The translations under genes and the position numbers were made by a program. Below, piece after piece: positions 44,223 to 53,124 of a DNA stretch of 64,000 bases (positions are counted from its first letter, which is position 1; each line of letters starts with the position of its first letter). The DNA is from Trujillonella endophytica (GTDB taxonomy: Bacteria; Actinomycetota; Actinomycetes; Mycobacteriales; Geodermatophilaceae): the NCBI RefSeq assembly GCF_019799905.1, contig NZ_JABGCI010000006.1, positions 62,001 to 126,000 of the forward strand, read 5' to 3'. The notes under the pieces are model-generated. The model had not been told where the DNA came from. It was given only the letters and a program-made list of their open reading frames with translations, and ran no database searches.

Positions 44223-45328
44223 CGGGCGGCGGAGGCCGCGGCGGCGAGGTCGTCCAGGCGCAGCAGGCCGACGACGGCGCCCGTGGCGTCGGTGCAGACG
44301 ACCGGGTCGTAGCGCTGCGCCGGGGGGCGGATGAGGGCGCGCCGCAGGGTCTGCCGGACGTCGGCGTCGGGGGTGACCCGCAGCGAGGCCGGCGCGGTGC
44401 GGACCGCGCCCATGCGGCGGTCGGCCAGGCGCAGGCCGAGGGGCTGCTCGTCGTCCCCGACCAGCACGACGGGCGGGATGCCCGGGACGGCGGTGCCGAC
44501 GGCGACCTGGCGGACCGGGCGGACGAGGCCGGCCACGGTCTGGCTCCGCCGGGCGCGGGCGGCGTGCGCGCGGAGGAGGCGCTCGGTCTCCGGCGCCAGC
44601 GGGCGGGGGCCGGGTGCCGGGCGGCCCAGCAGCCAGCCCTGCGCGAGCCGGGTGCCCAGCCGGTGGGCGGCGGCGAGCTGGGCGGGCGTCTCGATCCCCT
44701 CGGCCACCAGCCGGGCGCCGATCCGGCGGGCGCAGTCCCCGACCGTCTCGGCCGGTTCCGGGCGGGCGGGGTCGCCGTCGCCGTCGCCGTCGCCGACCAG
44801 CGCGCGACCGAGCACGACCAGCTCCGGGCGCACCCTGGTCAGGGTCCCGGGCCCCGCGGACCTGGTCCCGGCGGCGTCCAGGGCGATGAGCGCACCGCGG
44901 GCGCGCAGCGCGTCGACCTCCCGGCACAGCGCGTCGGCGTCGTCCACCACCGCGTGCCCGGTCAGCTGCACGACGACCGCCCGCAGGTCGCCGACCGAGC
45001 GCAGCGCGGCCCGGACGGGCGCGCTGCCGAGCAGGTGCGCGCTCACGGCCACGGTGAGGGAGGTGTCCGGCGGCAGGCCGGCGCGGGCGGCCAGCGCCTT
45101 GTGGACGGCCAGCGCCTCGAGCTCGGCGCCCACCCCGGCGTCGTGCGCGGCGGCGTACCAGACCTCGGGCGAGGCCGTCCCCGGGAAGCGGGAGTGGGCC
45201 GCGTAGCCGACGACGCGGACGGCGGCCAGGTCGACGATCGGCTGGAACACCAGCGTGAGGTCGTCGGGGTCGGCGAGCAGCGGACGGCAGTCGGGCAGCA
45301 CGGAGCTGTGGACCAGGGACGCCGTCAT
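44219..45328 (-). CDS. Degenerate EAL-domain protein with CBS-like C-terminus
   Basis: A 369-residue protein from ATG 45328 (MTASLVHSSVLPDCRPLL). The EAL fold is clear (LTLVFQPIVDLAAVRVVGYA, then LVAEGIETPAQLAAAHRLG and AQGWLLGRP). The signature E-A-L is YAAHSRF, and other metal residues are missing (LTGHAVVDDAD, LDAAG), so it should not cleave c-di-GMP but may bind it. The last 110 residues look like a CBS pair (PPVVLVGDDEQPLGLRL, DPVVCTDATGAVVGLLRL). A GDGDGDGD run is coded by a GTCGCC repeat at about 44771-44796. Its start faces the PP2C gene. Confidence 0.85.
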   Translation of the reverse strand: MTASLVHSSVLPDCRPLLADPDDLTLVFQPIVDLAAVRVVGYAAHSRFPGTASPEVWYAAAHDAGVGAELEALAVHKALAARAGLPPDTSLTVAVSAHLLGSAPVRAALRSVGDLRAVVVQLTGHAVVDDADALCREVDALRARGALIALDAAGTRSAGPGTLTRVRPELVVLGRALVGDGDGDGDPARPEPAETVGDCARRIGARLVAEGIETPAQLAAAHRLGTRLAQGWLLGRPAPGPRPLAPETERLLRAHAARARRSQTVAGLVRPVRQVAVGTAVPGIPPVVLVGDDEQPLGLRLADRRMGAVRTAPASLRVTPDADVRQTLRRALIRPPAQRYDPVVCTDATGAVVGLLRLDDLAAAASAAR

Positions 45329-45495
45329 GTCGCTGGCATCGGTCCGGGCGGCTGCCTGGTTGACGGAACCGCCCCGCCGGTCACCCGGCCGGGGGAGGAC
45401 GACGGGCGCGCGTCGGACGTTCCCGTTCCGGACCGGCGTGCCAGCATGGTGCGACACGCGGCCGGGCGGCCGCGGCGGCGGACCGAGGAGGAGCC

Positions 45496-48201
45496 GTGGC
45501 CGAGCCGGCACCCCTCCCGGCCCCCGACCCGCTGTCGGACCCGCACCGCGTGGCCGCTGCCCGCCGGCTCTTCGTGGAGGTCCCCGGCCCGGCGGCGTTC
45601 GACCGGCTCTCCGGACTGGCCGCCCGGCTGCTGCGCGCCGGCCACGCCAAGGTCACGCTGTACACCGACCGGGACACCGTGGTGGGCGGGCACGGACTGC
45701 CGCCCGGTGTCGTGGGTGGGCCGGCGCTGCTGACCGGGGCGCTGTCCGCGATCACGATCCGCGCGGCCCGGGCGCTCGTGGTCACCGACGCGGCGGCCGA
45801 TCCGCGGATGGCCGACCTGCCCGCCGTCACCAGTGGGCAGGTGGCCGCCTACCTCGGCGCCCCGCTGGTGTCGGCCTCCGGACTGGTCGTCGGGGTCCTC
45901 GCGGTCTACGACGAGTCGCCCCGCCGCTGGACCGCGGACGACGGCGCCCTGCTCGAGCAGCTCGCCGCCTCCGTGGTGGCCGAGCTGGAGCTGTCCGCCG
46001 CCCACTCGACGATCGGCACCTCGGCCGCGCGGCTGAGCGTGGCCCTGGAGGCCAGCGGGATCGGCATCTGGGAGCGGGACCTGCGCACGGGGGCGGTGTC
46101 CTGGGACGAGCGGTGCGCGGCGGTGTTCGGGCTGGACAGCGCCCTGGCCGACGGCGACCTGGACGCGGTGATGCTCTCGCGCGTCTACCCCGACGACCGC
46201 GAGGCGGTCCTGGAGGCGATGGAGCGGGCGGACGCCGGCTCGGGCGAGTACGCCCTCGAGTCGCGGGCGCTGCACACCGACGGCTCGGTGCGCTGGACGG
46301 TGTCGCGCGGCCGGGTGGTGCACGACGTCCGCGGCGAGCGGGTCCGGATGATCGGCACGATCCTCGACGTCACCGACGCCCGCGCGGAGTCCGAGCGGCG
46401 GATGGCCGCCGTGCAGCGGGCCGCCGCCATCGCCGAGGTCGCCGCCCAGATGGCCAACGTCGCGGCGATCGGCGAGCTGGCCGAGGTCGCCCTGCGCGGG
46501 GCCACCGTGCTGGGTGCGTCGGCCAGCGGGCTGACCGTCCGGGAGGGCGACGGCGCGCTCCGGCTGCACCTGACCCGGCGGATCGTGGACGCGGTGGCCA
46601 GCGAGGCCGACGTCCTGCTGCCCTCCGAGGGCGTCGTCCTCCCCTCCGACGAGGACCTGCCCACGGGGCACGTCGCCCGGACCGGCGAGCGGCTGCTGTT
46701 CGCCGACCGCGGCGAGGCCGAGGCCCGGTTCCCGCGGCTGGCCGAGATCAACGACGTCCTCGGCACGCGGGCGCTCGCGGCGTTGCCGCTGCGGGTCGAG
46801 GGGCGGCTGCTCGGGAGCTACGTCGTCGTGTGGGACACCCCGCACGTGTTCACCGCCGCCGACGTGGAGCTGCTCGACGCTCTCACCGCGCAGATCGCGC
46901 TGAGCGTGTCCCGGCTGCGTGCCGACGCGGAGCGGGACGCGGCCAACCAGCGGCTGCAGCTGCTGGCCGACGTGGGCCGTGTCCTCTCCGGCGACCTCGA
47001 CATCTCGCGGCAGGTGAACCAGCTGGCCTCGCTGGTCGTGCCGATGCTCGGCGACTGGTGCTGGCTGGTCGTCACCGACGAGCAGGGCCGCATGGAGGAG
47101 CTGGCCTCGGCCCACCGCGATCCGGCCCGCGCCGGTCAGCTGGCCGAGTACGTGCACGCGATGGTCGCGGTGATGACCGACGAGGCGACCGCGCGCATCG
47201 TCGCCCGCACCGGTCGCCCGCTGGTGCTGCCGCACATCGACGCCGACCGGATCCGCCGCGCCCTGCCCGACGAGGCGGCCCGTGAGGCGCTGGAGCGGCT
47301 GGGCATGGAGGGCGGCGTCGTCGTCCCGCTGGTCGCCCGGGGCCGGACCATCGGCGCCCTGGGCCTGTTCAACGGCCCCGAGCGCGGCCCGCACACGCAG
47401 GCGGAGGTCGAGGCGGCCGTGGAGGTCGGACGCCGCGCGGGTCTCGCGCTGCACTCGGCGCGGCTGTTCGCCCAGCAGCGGGACCTCGCCGACGCGCTGC
47501 AGCACAGCATGCTGACCGCCCCGCCGGAGGTGGCCGGCTGCCGGATCGTCGTGCGCTACGTGCCCGCCGCGGCCGGTGCCGAGATCGGTGGCGACTGGTA
47601 CGACGCGTTCCGCCAGGAGGACGGGACGACGGTGCTGGCGATCGGCGACGTCGTGGGCCACGACCGGCACGCCGCCGCGGCGATGGGGCAGGTCCGCGGC
47701 CTGCTGCGGGGCATCAGCCACGCCAGCGGGGCGTCACCGGCGGAGGTGCTCACCCGGCTGGACCGCGCGATGGCCGGGCTCACGCCCGACGTCATGGCGA
47801 CGGCGCTGGTGGCCCGGCTGGAGCACCCGGAGGGCCTCCCCCCGGGCGCGGTCCTGCTGCGCTGGTCCGACGCCGGGCACCCGCCGCCGCTGGTGATCGC
47901 GCCCGACGGCGAGGTGCTGGTGCTGGACGCGCCCGGGGAGATGCTCCTCGGCGTCGACGCGGACACCGCCCGCACCGACCTGTCCGTCGTCCTCCCCGCC
48001 GGGAGCGCGGTCCTCCTCTACACCGACGGCCTCATCGAGCGCCGGGACCGCGACCTGGACACCGGCACCGCCCAGCTCGTCACCGCGCTCCGCGAGGCCG
48101 CCGACCTGCCGCTGGACCAGCTGTGCGACCGGGTGCTCGACCGGCTCTTCCTGCCCGACGCCGAGGACGACGTCGCCCTGCTGGCGCTGCGGCTCGACTA
48201 G
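45496..48201 (+). CDS. GAF/PAS sensor with C-terminal SpoIIE-type PP2C phosphatase
   Basis: A 901-residue cytoplasmic regulator. GAF-like (about 25-165), PAS (about 175-300, RLSVALEASGIGIWERDLRT), a second GAF (about 310-470), a third GAF (about 480-645) and a PPM/SpoIIE domain (about 660-900) follow in order. PPM motifs are AEIGGDWYDAF (about 694) and SDAGHPPPLV, then LLYTDGLIERRDRD. These phosphatases act on anti-sigma-factor antagonists to release stress sigma factors. No RsbW/RsbV partner gene is adjacent. The GTG 45496 follows GAGGAGGAG. It is divergent from the EAL-like gene. Confidence 0.93.
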   Translation: MAEPAPLPAPDPLSDPHRVAAARRLFVEVPGPAAFDRLSGLAARLLRAGHAKVTLYTDRDTVVGGHGLPPGVVGGPALLTGALSAITIRAARALVVTDAAADPRMADLPAVTSGQVAAYLGAPLVSASGLVVGVLAVYDESPRRWTADDGALLEQLAASVVAELELSAAHSTIGTSAARLSVALEASGIGIWERDLRTGAVSWDERCAAVFGLDSALADGDLDAVMLSRVYPDDREAVLEAMERADAGSGEYALESRALHTDGSVRWTVSRGRVVHDVRGERVRMIGTILDVTDARAESERRMAAVQRAAAIAEVAAQMANVAAIGELAEVALRGATVLGASASGLTVREGDGALRLHLTRRIVDAVASEADVLLPSEGVVLPSDEDLPTGHVARTGERLLFADRGEAEARFPRLAEINDVLGTRALAALPLRVEGRLLGSYVVVWDTPHVFTAADVELLDALTAQIALSVSRLRADAERDAANQRLQLLADVGRVLSGDLDISRQVNQLASLVVPMLGDWCWLVVTDEQGRMEELASAHRDPARAGQLAEYVHAMVAVMTDEATARIVARTGRPLVLPHIDADRIRRALPDEAAREALERLGMEGGVVVPLVARGRTIGALGLFNGPERGPHTQAEVEAAVEVGRRAGLALHSARLFAQQRDLADALQHSMLTAPPEVAGCRIVVRYVPAAAGAEIGGDWYDAFRQEDGTTVLAIGDVVGHDRHAAAAMGQVRGLLRGISHASGASPAEVLTRLDRAMAGLTPDVMATALVARLEHPEGLPPGAVLLRWSDAGHPPPLVIAPDGEVLVLDAPGEMLLGVDADTARTDLSVVLPAGSAVLLYTDGLIERRDRDLDTGTAQLVTALREAADLPLDQLCDRVLDRLFLPDAEDDVALLALRLD

Positions 48202-49421
48202 ATCGCGTCCACCTCGTACGTGTGGCCGGCGGCGCGGAGGCGGTCGACCAGCACGTCGCCGAAGGCGCTGGCCGGGGTGAGGCAGCCGGCGCGGCCGGGC
48301 AGCCGGTCGCTGTCCAGGGCGAGCGCCAGCGCGCTCTCGCCCAGCATCACCGCCGTCGCCTTGTAGCCCGGGTCGCCCTTCCCGGCGGCGATCGCCCGGT
48401 AGCGGCGGCCGGACTCCGTGCTCGCCTCGACGGTCATCCGGAACCAGCCGCGCTCCCGGGCGGTCTCGTCGGGGCCGGTGCCCGGCGCGGGCAGCACCCT
48501 GTCCAGCAGCGTCCGGGTCGGCCCGAAGGACATGGCGCCGAACAGGCCGGCCAGCCCCGCGGTCACGCCGACCGCCGTGGCGCCGCCCGTCACGCCGCCG
48601 CCGGTGCCCATCACCTCGCCGTAGCGCAGCCCGTGGCCGTAGGCCCAGTCCTGCAGGGCGTTGCTGCGCCGCACGACCCGGGTGTTGTACGCGGCCATGA
48701 CGAAGGGGGCGGTCCAGCGGCCGTCGCGGTCGCGCGCCGGGGGAGCGGCGTCCGCGGGCTGGCGGGTGGCGGGCTCGGCGGCGCGGTCGGGGCTCAGGGC
48801 GAACGGGTCGCCGAGCACCCGGCGCAGCGCGCGGTCGGAGCCCATCGCCTCGAACTGCGCGCGCATCGAGTCGATGGTGCCGCCGCTGAACCCGCCCTTG
48901 GCGGTCGCCACCAGCCGGACGTCGGTCAGGCCGCCCGCGCCGTCGGCCCGCGCCCGCCCGGCGAGCAGGTACACCGACAGGTCCGAGGGGATGGAGTCGT
49001 AGCCGCAGGAGTGCACGATGCGGGCGCCGGTCTCCCGGGCCGGGGGGTCGGCGCGGTCGATGGCGTCGCGGTGGAACAGCACCTCACCGGTCAGGTCGGC
49101 GTAGTGCGTGCCGGCGCGGGCGCAGGCCTCGACCACCGGCAGGCCGTAGCGGGCATAGGGCCCGACCGTCGTGGCCAGCACGCGCGTGCCCTCGGCGAGC
49201 GCGGTGACCGCCGCGGGGTCGGTGGAGTCGGCCTGCACCAGCGCCCAGTCGCGCGCCGCCTCCGGCAGCCGGGAGCGGACGGCGGCCAGCCGGTCCCGCG
49301 AGCGGCCGGCGAGGGCGATCCGCAGGCCGGGCGGGGCAGCGGCGGCGAGGTAGGCGGCCAGCAGCTCGCCCACGAAGCCGGAGGCCCCGTAGACGACGAC
49401 GTCGTGCGCGCGGTCGGGCAT
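48198..49421 (-). CDS. Saccharopine dehydrogenase-like (trans-acting enoyl reductase) protein
   Basis: A 407-residue protein with the N-terminal Rossmann motif VVVYGASGFVGELLAAYLA. Further family motifs are TTVGPYARYGLPVVEACARAGTHYADLTGE trimmed here to VGPYARYGLPVV, and IVHSCGYDSIPSDL. In mycobacteria this family includes the trans enoyl reductase Rv2953 of phthiocerol synthesis and others of unknown role. A membrane-like hydrophobic stretch (GVTAGLAGLFGAMSFGP) lies at about 275. ATG 49421 has GGTGAGG at good distance; ATG 49430 is too close to it. It ends overlapping the convergent PP2C gene by 4 bp. Confidence 0.9.
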   Translation of the reverse strand: MPDRAHDVVVYGASGFVGELLAAYLAAAAPPGLRIALAGRSRDRLAAVRSRLPEAARDWALVQADSTDPAAVTALAEGTRVLATTVGPYARYGLPVVEACARAGTHYADLTGEVLFHRDAIDRADPPARETGARIVHSCGYDSIPSDLSVYLLAGRARADGAGGLTDVRLVATAKGGFSGGTIDSMRAQFEAMGSDRALRRVLGDPFALSPDRAAEPATRQPADAAPPARDRDGRWTAPFVMAAYNTRVVRRSNALQDWAYGHGLRYGEVMGTGGGVTGGATAVGVTAGLAGLFGAMSFGPTRTLLDRVLPAPGTGPDETARERGWFRMTVEASTESGRRYRAIAAGKGDPGYKATAVMLGESALALALDSDRLPGRAGCLTPASAFGDVLVDRLRAAGHTYEVDAI

Positions 49422-49432
49422 GTGCCCCATCC

Positions 49433-50161
49433 TCACCGAGCCCCGCCGCCCCCGCCGTCCGGTGCGTCGCCCCGCCGCCGCCAGCGGATGCGGCCCAGGT
49501 GCGTGCGCGCCCGGTGCGGGAGGTCGACGGCGACCGGCGCCTCCCAGCCGCGCCACACCGAGAGCACCCGCAGCGCCGCCACGAGCACGATCACGAGGGC
49601 GGCCACGGGCAGCGGCGGCAGCCCGGCCGGCCCGGCCAGGACCGTGAGCGCCGCGGCGCCGATCAGGGCCGCGACGGCGTTGTACGGGCCCGGTTGCACG
49701 ATGTCGGCCCGTTGGGCGAGCAGGACGTCGCGCAGGACCGCGCCGCCGACCGCGGTCAGCGTGCCGATGAACACCACCGAGGCGCTGGGCAGCCCGGCGA
49801 GCTGGGCCTTCTGCGCGCCGATCACGGTGAAGAAGCCCAGGGTGACCGCGTCCAGGACGACGAGCAGCCCGGTCAGGCGGGACAGCCAGCCGGAGAAGTA
49901 GAAGGTGACCATCGCCGTGATCGCCACGGTGGGCAGGTAGGCGTCGTTCGTCAGCGCGACCGGTGGGCCCTGGGCCAGGAGCACGTCGCGGATCAGCCCG
50001 CCGCCGAGCCCCCCGGTGACGGCGAGCAGGAGCACCCCGGAGACGGCGAACCCCTCACGGGCGGCGAGCAGGCCCCCGGTCAGCGCGCCGATGACGATCG
50101 CCACCAGGTCGACGGCCTCCGGCACGCGCAGGGTCTCCGCTGCGGCAGCGAGGGTGCTCAC
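49433..50161 (-). CDS. TRIC-family (UPF0126/YicG) monovalent cation channel
   Basis: A 242-residue membrane protein with about seven helices in two repeats. Each repeat holds the signature GG-x-IRDVLL: GGLGGGLIRDVLLAQGPPVAL and GGAVLRDVLLAQRADIVQ. Bacterial TRIC proteins are trimeric K+ channels. The C-terminus is basic and Gly-rich. GTG 50161 starts VSTLAAAAETLRVPEAVDL. It may share a promoter with the saccharopine-dehydrogenase-like gene, 11 bp downstream. Confidence 0.9.
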   Translation of the reverse strand: MSTLAAAAETLRVPEAVDLVAIVIGALTGGLLAAREGFAVSGVLLLAVTGGLGGGLIRDVLLAQGPPVALTNDAYLPTVAITAMVTFYFSGWLSRLTGLLVVLDAVTLGFFTVIGAQKAQLAGLPSASVVFIGTLTAVGGAVLRDVLLAQRADIVQPGPYNAVAALIGAAALTVLAGPAGLPPLPVAALVIVLVAALRVLSVWRGWEAPVAVDLPHRARTHLGRIRWRRRGDAPDGGGGGAR

Positions 50162-50261
50162 GACCCGGGAGTCTCCCCGGCCCCGCAGGTCCCTGGCACG
50201 GCGTCGTCCCAGGGACCCGCGGCGCGCGGAGCGTGTCGTGGCGAGGGACGAGGTCCTCCGA

Positions 50262-52328
50262 CTACTGGCCCGGCGGGACGTCGACCGAGGTGGCGGTGTC
50301 GCCGGGGGCCGTGTCGGCCGGGGTGCTCGCGCCGGGCGTGGCGCGCAGCTCGGCGTCCCGCGCGGCCATGGCCTCCTGCCGGTCGGCCTCCTCCTCGAGG
50401 ATCGCGGCGTTCTTCCACTCGTGCGGGATCGCGAACGCGTCGACCAGCGTGACCAGGTGCGGCCGCAGCTCCTTGAGCAGCTGGTTCACCGCGCCCGTGA
50501 GCGCCTTCGACCGGGCCGGGGTGAGCTGGCCGTGCTCGAGGAACCAGCCCTTGTCCGCCTCGATGGTCGACAGCGCGTACAGGTCGCACACCGCCGACAG
50601 CAGCGCCTGCGCGTCCGGGTCGGTGGCCCGCTCGACGCCGGCCACGAACGCCTCGAGCACGACCCGGTCGATGTGGGTCTGCGCGGTGCGCAGCACGTGG
50701 TCCTGCACGTCGTTGAACATGTCGAAGGGCTCCATGCCCTCGGTGTCGGCGTTCCTGCGCAGCCGCCGGATGGCGCCCTCGAGCGTGTGCTTCTCGCGGA
50801 ACTCGAACATCTTCAGCTGCCAGCCGCGGTCCAGCAGGGGCACCTCCTCGTCCCGGCCGGGGACGGCGTCCACCAGCCGGGCGATGAGGCTGCGGGCCGC
50901 CGTCCGCTCCAGCACGGTCTCGCGCACCATGTCGGCGAAGAACGAGACCTTGCCCCAGCCGTCCAGCGAGCCGAAGGCGTCGCGGTAGCCGGTCAGCAGG
51001 CCCTTGGCCACCAGCTGCAGCAGGACGGTGTTGTCGCCCTCGAAGGTGCTGAAGACGTCGGTGTCGGCCTTGAGCTGGGGCAGCCGGTTCTCCGCCAGGT
51101 AGCCCGCGCCGCCGCAGGCCTCGCGGCACATCTGGATGGTCCGGGTGGCGTGCCAGGTGTTGGCCACCTTGAGCCCCGCGGCCCGCGACTCCAGCTCCCG
51201 CTGGGCGGCCTCGTCGATCTCCTGGCCGTGGTCGTGCACCGCGGTCTGCACGTCGTGCATCGTGCCGACCAGCTCCTCCTGCGCGAAGTGCAGCGCGTAG
51301 GAGGTGGCCAGCGCCGGCAGCAGCTTGCGCTGGTGGACCAGGTAGTCGTTGATGACGATCTCGCGGTCCCGGCCGGGGGCGGCGAACTGGCGGCGCACCT
51401 CGCCGTACCGGACGGCGATGTCCAGCGCCATCTTGGTGGCCGAGCCCGCCGATCCACCGACGCTCACCCGGCCGCGCACCAGCGTGCCCAGCATCGTGAA
51501 GAAGCGGCGCGTCTCGTTCTCGATCGAGCTGGTGTACGTGCCGTCCTCGGCGACCTGCCCGTACCGGTCCAGCAGCATGGCGCGCGGGACCGTGACGTGG
51601 TCGAAGCTCAGCCGCCCGTTGTCGACACCGAGCAGGCCGGCCTTCGGCCCGTCGTCGCCGATGGTCACGCCGGGGCAGGGGTTGCCCTCGGCGTCGCGGA
51701 TCGGGACCAGCCACGCGTGCACCCCGTGGCTCTCGCCCCGCGACACCAGCTGCGCGAAGACGACCGCCATGCGGCCGTCCTTCGCCGTGTTGCCGATGTA
51801 GTCCTTGCGGGCGGCCTGGTGCGGGGTGTGCAGGTCGAAGGTCTGCGATCCGGGGTCGTACGTGCAGGTGGTGCGCAGCTGCTGGACGTCGGAGCCGTGG
51901 CCGGTCTCGGTCATCGCGAAGCAGCCGGGCAGGTCGAAGCTCATGATGTCGCGCAGGTACGCGTCGTGGTGCCGCCGCGTGCCGAGCAGCTGCACGGCAC
52001 CGCCGAACAGGCCCCACTGGACGCCGGCCTTGACCATCAGCGACAGGTCGCCGAAGGCCAGCATCTCGATCGAGGTCACCGACCCGCCGGAGTCGGACTC
52101 GCCGCCGTACTCCTTGGGGAACCCGAGCCCGACCCGGCCGGTGGCGGCCAGGTCGGCGGCCAGCCGGGTGATCCGCTCGCGCGCCTCCTGCATGGACTCG
52201 CCGTAGACCGGCGCGTACTCCGTGCCGCCGAGCTGCTCGCGGGCGGCGTGCCGCACGTGCGCCCAGCGTCCGTCCAGGACCTCCTGCAGGTGCTGCGGGT
52301 CGACGCTGCGGGGCAGGGACTGGGTCAC
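50262..52328 (-). CDS. Acyl-CoA dehydrogenase/oxidase (ACOX-like)
   Basis: A 688-residue flavoprotein of the acyl-CoA oxidase type, longer than classical dehydrogenases. FAD/substrate motifs are GCFAMTETGHGSDVQQL and YIGNTAKDGRMAVVFAQLV. The catalytic-Glu region is STFEGDNTVLLQLVAKGLL, a hallmark of oxidases. The C-terminal domain (about 470-640) is the extra ACOX helical domain. The GTG start overlaps the TetR stop (GTGA), so translation is coupled. It opens fatty-acid beta-oxidation; whether it uses O2 or ETF is unknown. Confidence 0.92.
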   Translation of the reverse strand: MTQSLPRSVDPQHLQEVLDGRWAHVRHAAREQLGGTEYAPVYGESMQEARERITRLAADLAATGRVGLGFPKEYGGESDSGGSVTSIEMLAFGDLSLMVKAGVQWGLFGGAVQLLGTRRHHDAYLRDIMSFDLPGCFAMTETGHGSDVQQLRTTCTYDPGSQTFDLHTPHQAARKDYIGNTAKDGRMAVVFAQLVSRGESHGVHAWLVPIRDAEGNPCPGVTIGDDGPKAGLLGVDNGRLSFDHVTVPRAMLLDRYGQVAEDGTYTSSIENETRRFFTMLGTLVRGRVSVGGSAGSATKMALDIAVRYGEVRRQFAAPGRDREIVINDYLVHQRKLLPALATSYALHFAQEELVGTMHDVQTAVHDHGQEIDEAAQRELESRAAGLKVANTWHATRTIQMCREACGGAGYLAENRLPQLKADTDVFSTFEGDNTVLLQLVAKGLLTGYRDAFGSLDGWGKVSFFADMVRETVLERTAARSLIARLVDAVPGRDEEVPLLDRGWQLKMFEFREKHTLEGAIRRLRRNADTEGMEPFDMFNDVQDHVLRTAQTHIDRVVLEAFVAGVERATDPDAQALLSAVCDLYALSTIEADKGWFLEHGQLTPARSKALTGAVNQLLKELRPHLVTLVDAFAIPHEWKNAAILEEEADRQEAMAARDAELRATPGASTPADTAPGDTATSVDVPPGQ

Positions 52329-53053
52329 TGTTCCTCCTCGGGGGAGCGGGCGGGGTCTGTGCCGGGGAGCACGCCGGCGAGGCCGGCCCAGGCGAGTTCG
52401 GTGAGGTGGGCGGCGAGATCCGCCCGCAGAACGGGTCGCTCGGCCCGCAGCCACCAGTCGGCGGCCGCGCGGACCAGGCCCACCAGGCCGTGGCCCCACG
52501 GCCCCGCCGGTGCCGGGTCGCGCCCGGCCTCGACCAGCGCGGCGGCCACCAGGGCGGCCGCCCGGTCGCCGACGAGGTCGGACAGGGAGCTGATCGGATC
52601 GGCATCCACCGGGCGGTCCAGCAAGGGGTGCCGCACGACGAAGCGGTACAGCTCCGGATCGGCCTCGAGGAACGCCAGGTAGGTCTCGACGGCGGCGCCG
52701 ACCCGCGCCCGCGGGTCGGCGCTGCTGGCCATCGCCTCGGCCAGCCGGGCGGTCAGCTGTTCGGCCACCCGCTCGCAGACGGCGACGTACAGCTCGCCGC
52801 GGTCGGCGAAGTGCCGGTAGACGACGGTCTTGCTGGTGCCGGCCTCGGCGGCGATCTCGTCCATGCCGACCCCCGCGCCGTGCCGGGCGACGGCGGTGAT
52901 GGTGGAGGCAACCAGCTGCTCGCGGCGGGCCCGCCGGTGCTCGTCCCACCTCGAATGGCGGCGATCCCGCCGGGGGACCACCGGCTCCGACTCGCGGCGC
53001 TCGACGCGGGTCACCTTGTCCTGCGACGTGCGTCTCACCGCCTCGGCTTTCAT
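52325..53053 (-). CDS. TetR-family transcriptional regulator
   Basis: A 242-residue regulator. A basic tail (about residues 1-40) leads to the TetR helix-turn-helix AVARHGAGVGMDEIAAEAG with recognition TSKTVVYRHFADRGELYVAV. The C-terminal ligand domain is alpha-helical. ATG 53053 (MKAEAVRRTSQDKV) is taken as start; a TTG three codons earlier is possible. No ribosome site lies ahead, so the mRNA may be leaderless. It is coupled to the ACOX-like gene and faces the fadA operon across a palindrome. Confidence 0.92.
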   Translation of the reverse strand: MKAEAVRRTSQDKVTRVERRESEPVVPRRDRRHSRWDEHRRARREQLVASTITAVARHGAGVGMDEIAAEAGTSKTVVYRHFADRGELYVAVCERVAEQLTARLAEAMASSADPRARVGAAVETYLAFLEADPELYRFVVRHPLLDRPVDADPISSLSDLVGDRAAALVAAALVEAGRDPAPAGPWGHGLVGLVRAAADWWLRAERPVLRADLAAHLTELAWAGLAGVLPGTDPARSPEEEQ

Positions 53054-53061
53054 GTAACCCA

Positions 53062-53085
53062 AGGTACTGGGTACTCTCGGTACCT
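53062..53085. promoter_or_regulatory. Predicted TetR operator between acyl-CoA genes
   Basis: AGGTAC (53062-53067) is inverted as GTACCT (53080-53085), with an internal TACTGGGTACT. It is centred 40-60 bp from the two divergent start codons and is the only clear palindrome in the gap. Confidence 0.65.
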
Positions 53086-53124
53086 AGCAATGCGAGAGAG
53101 ACCACCCCGACCCCGGAGGTCCCC

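Noticed and set aside
44771..44796. CRISPR-like short repeat
   Set aside because: It is a coding hexamer repeat (GDGDGDGD) with no spacers; no CRISPR array exists in the window.
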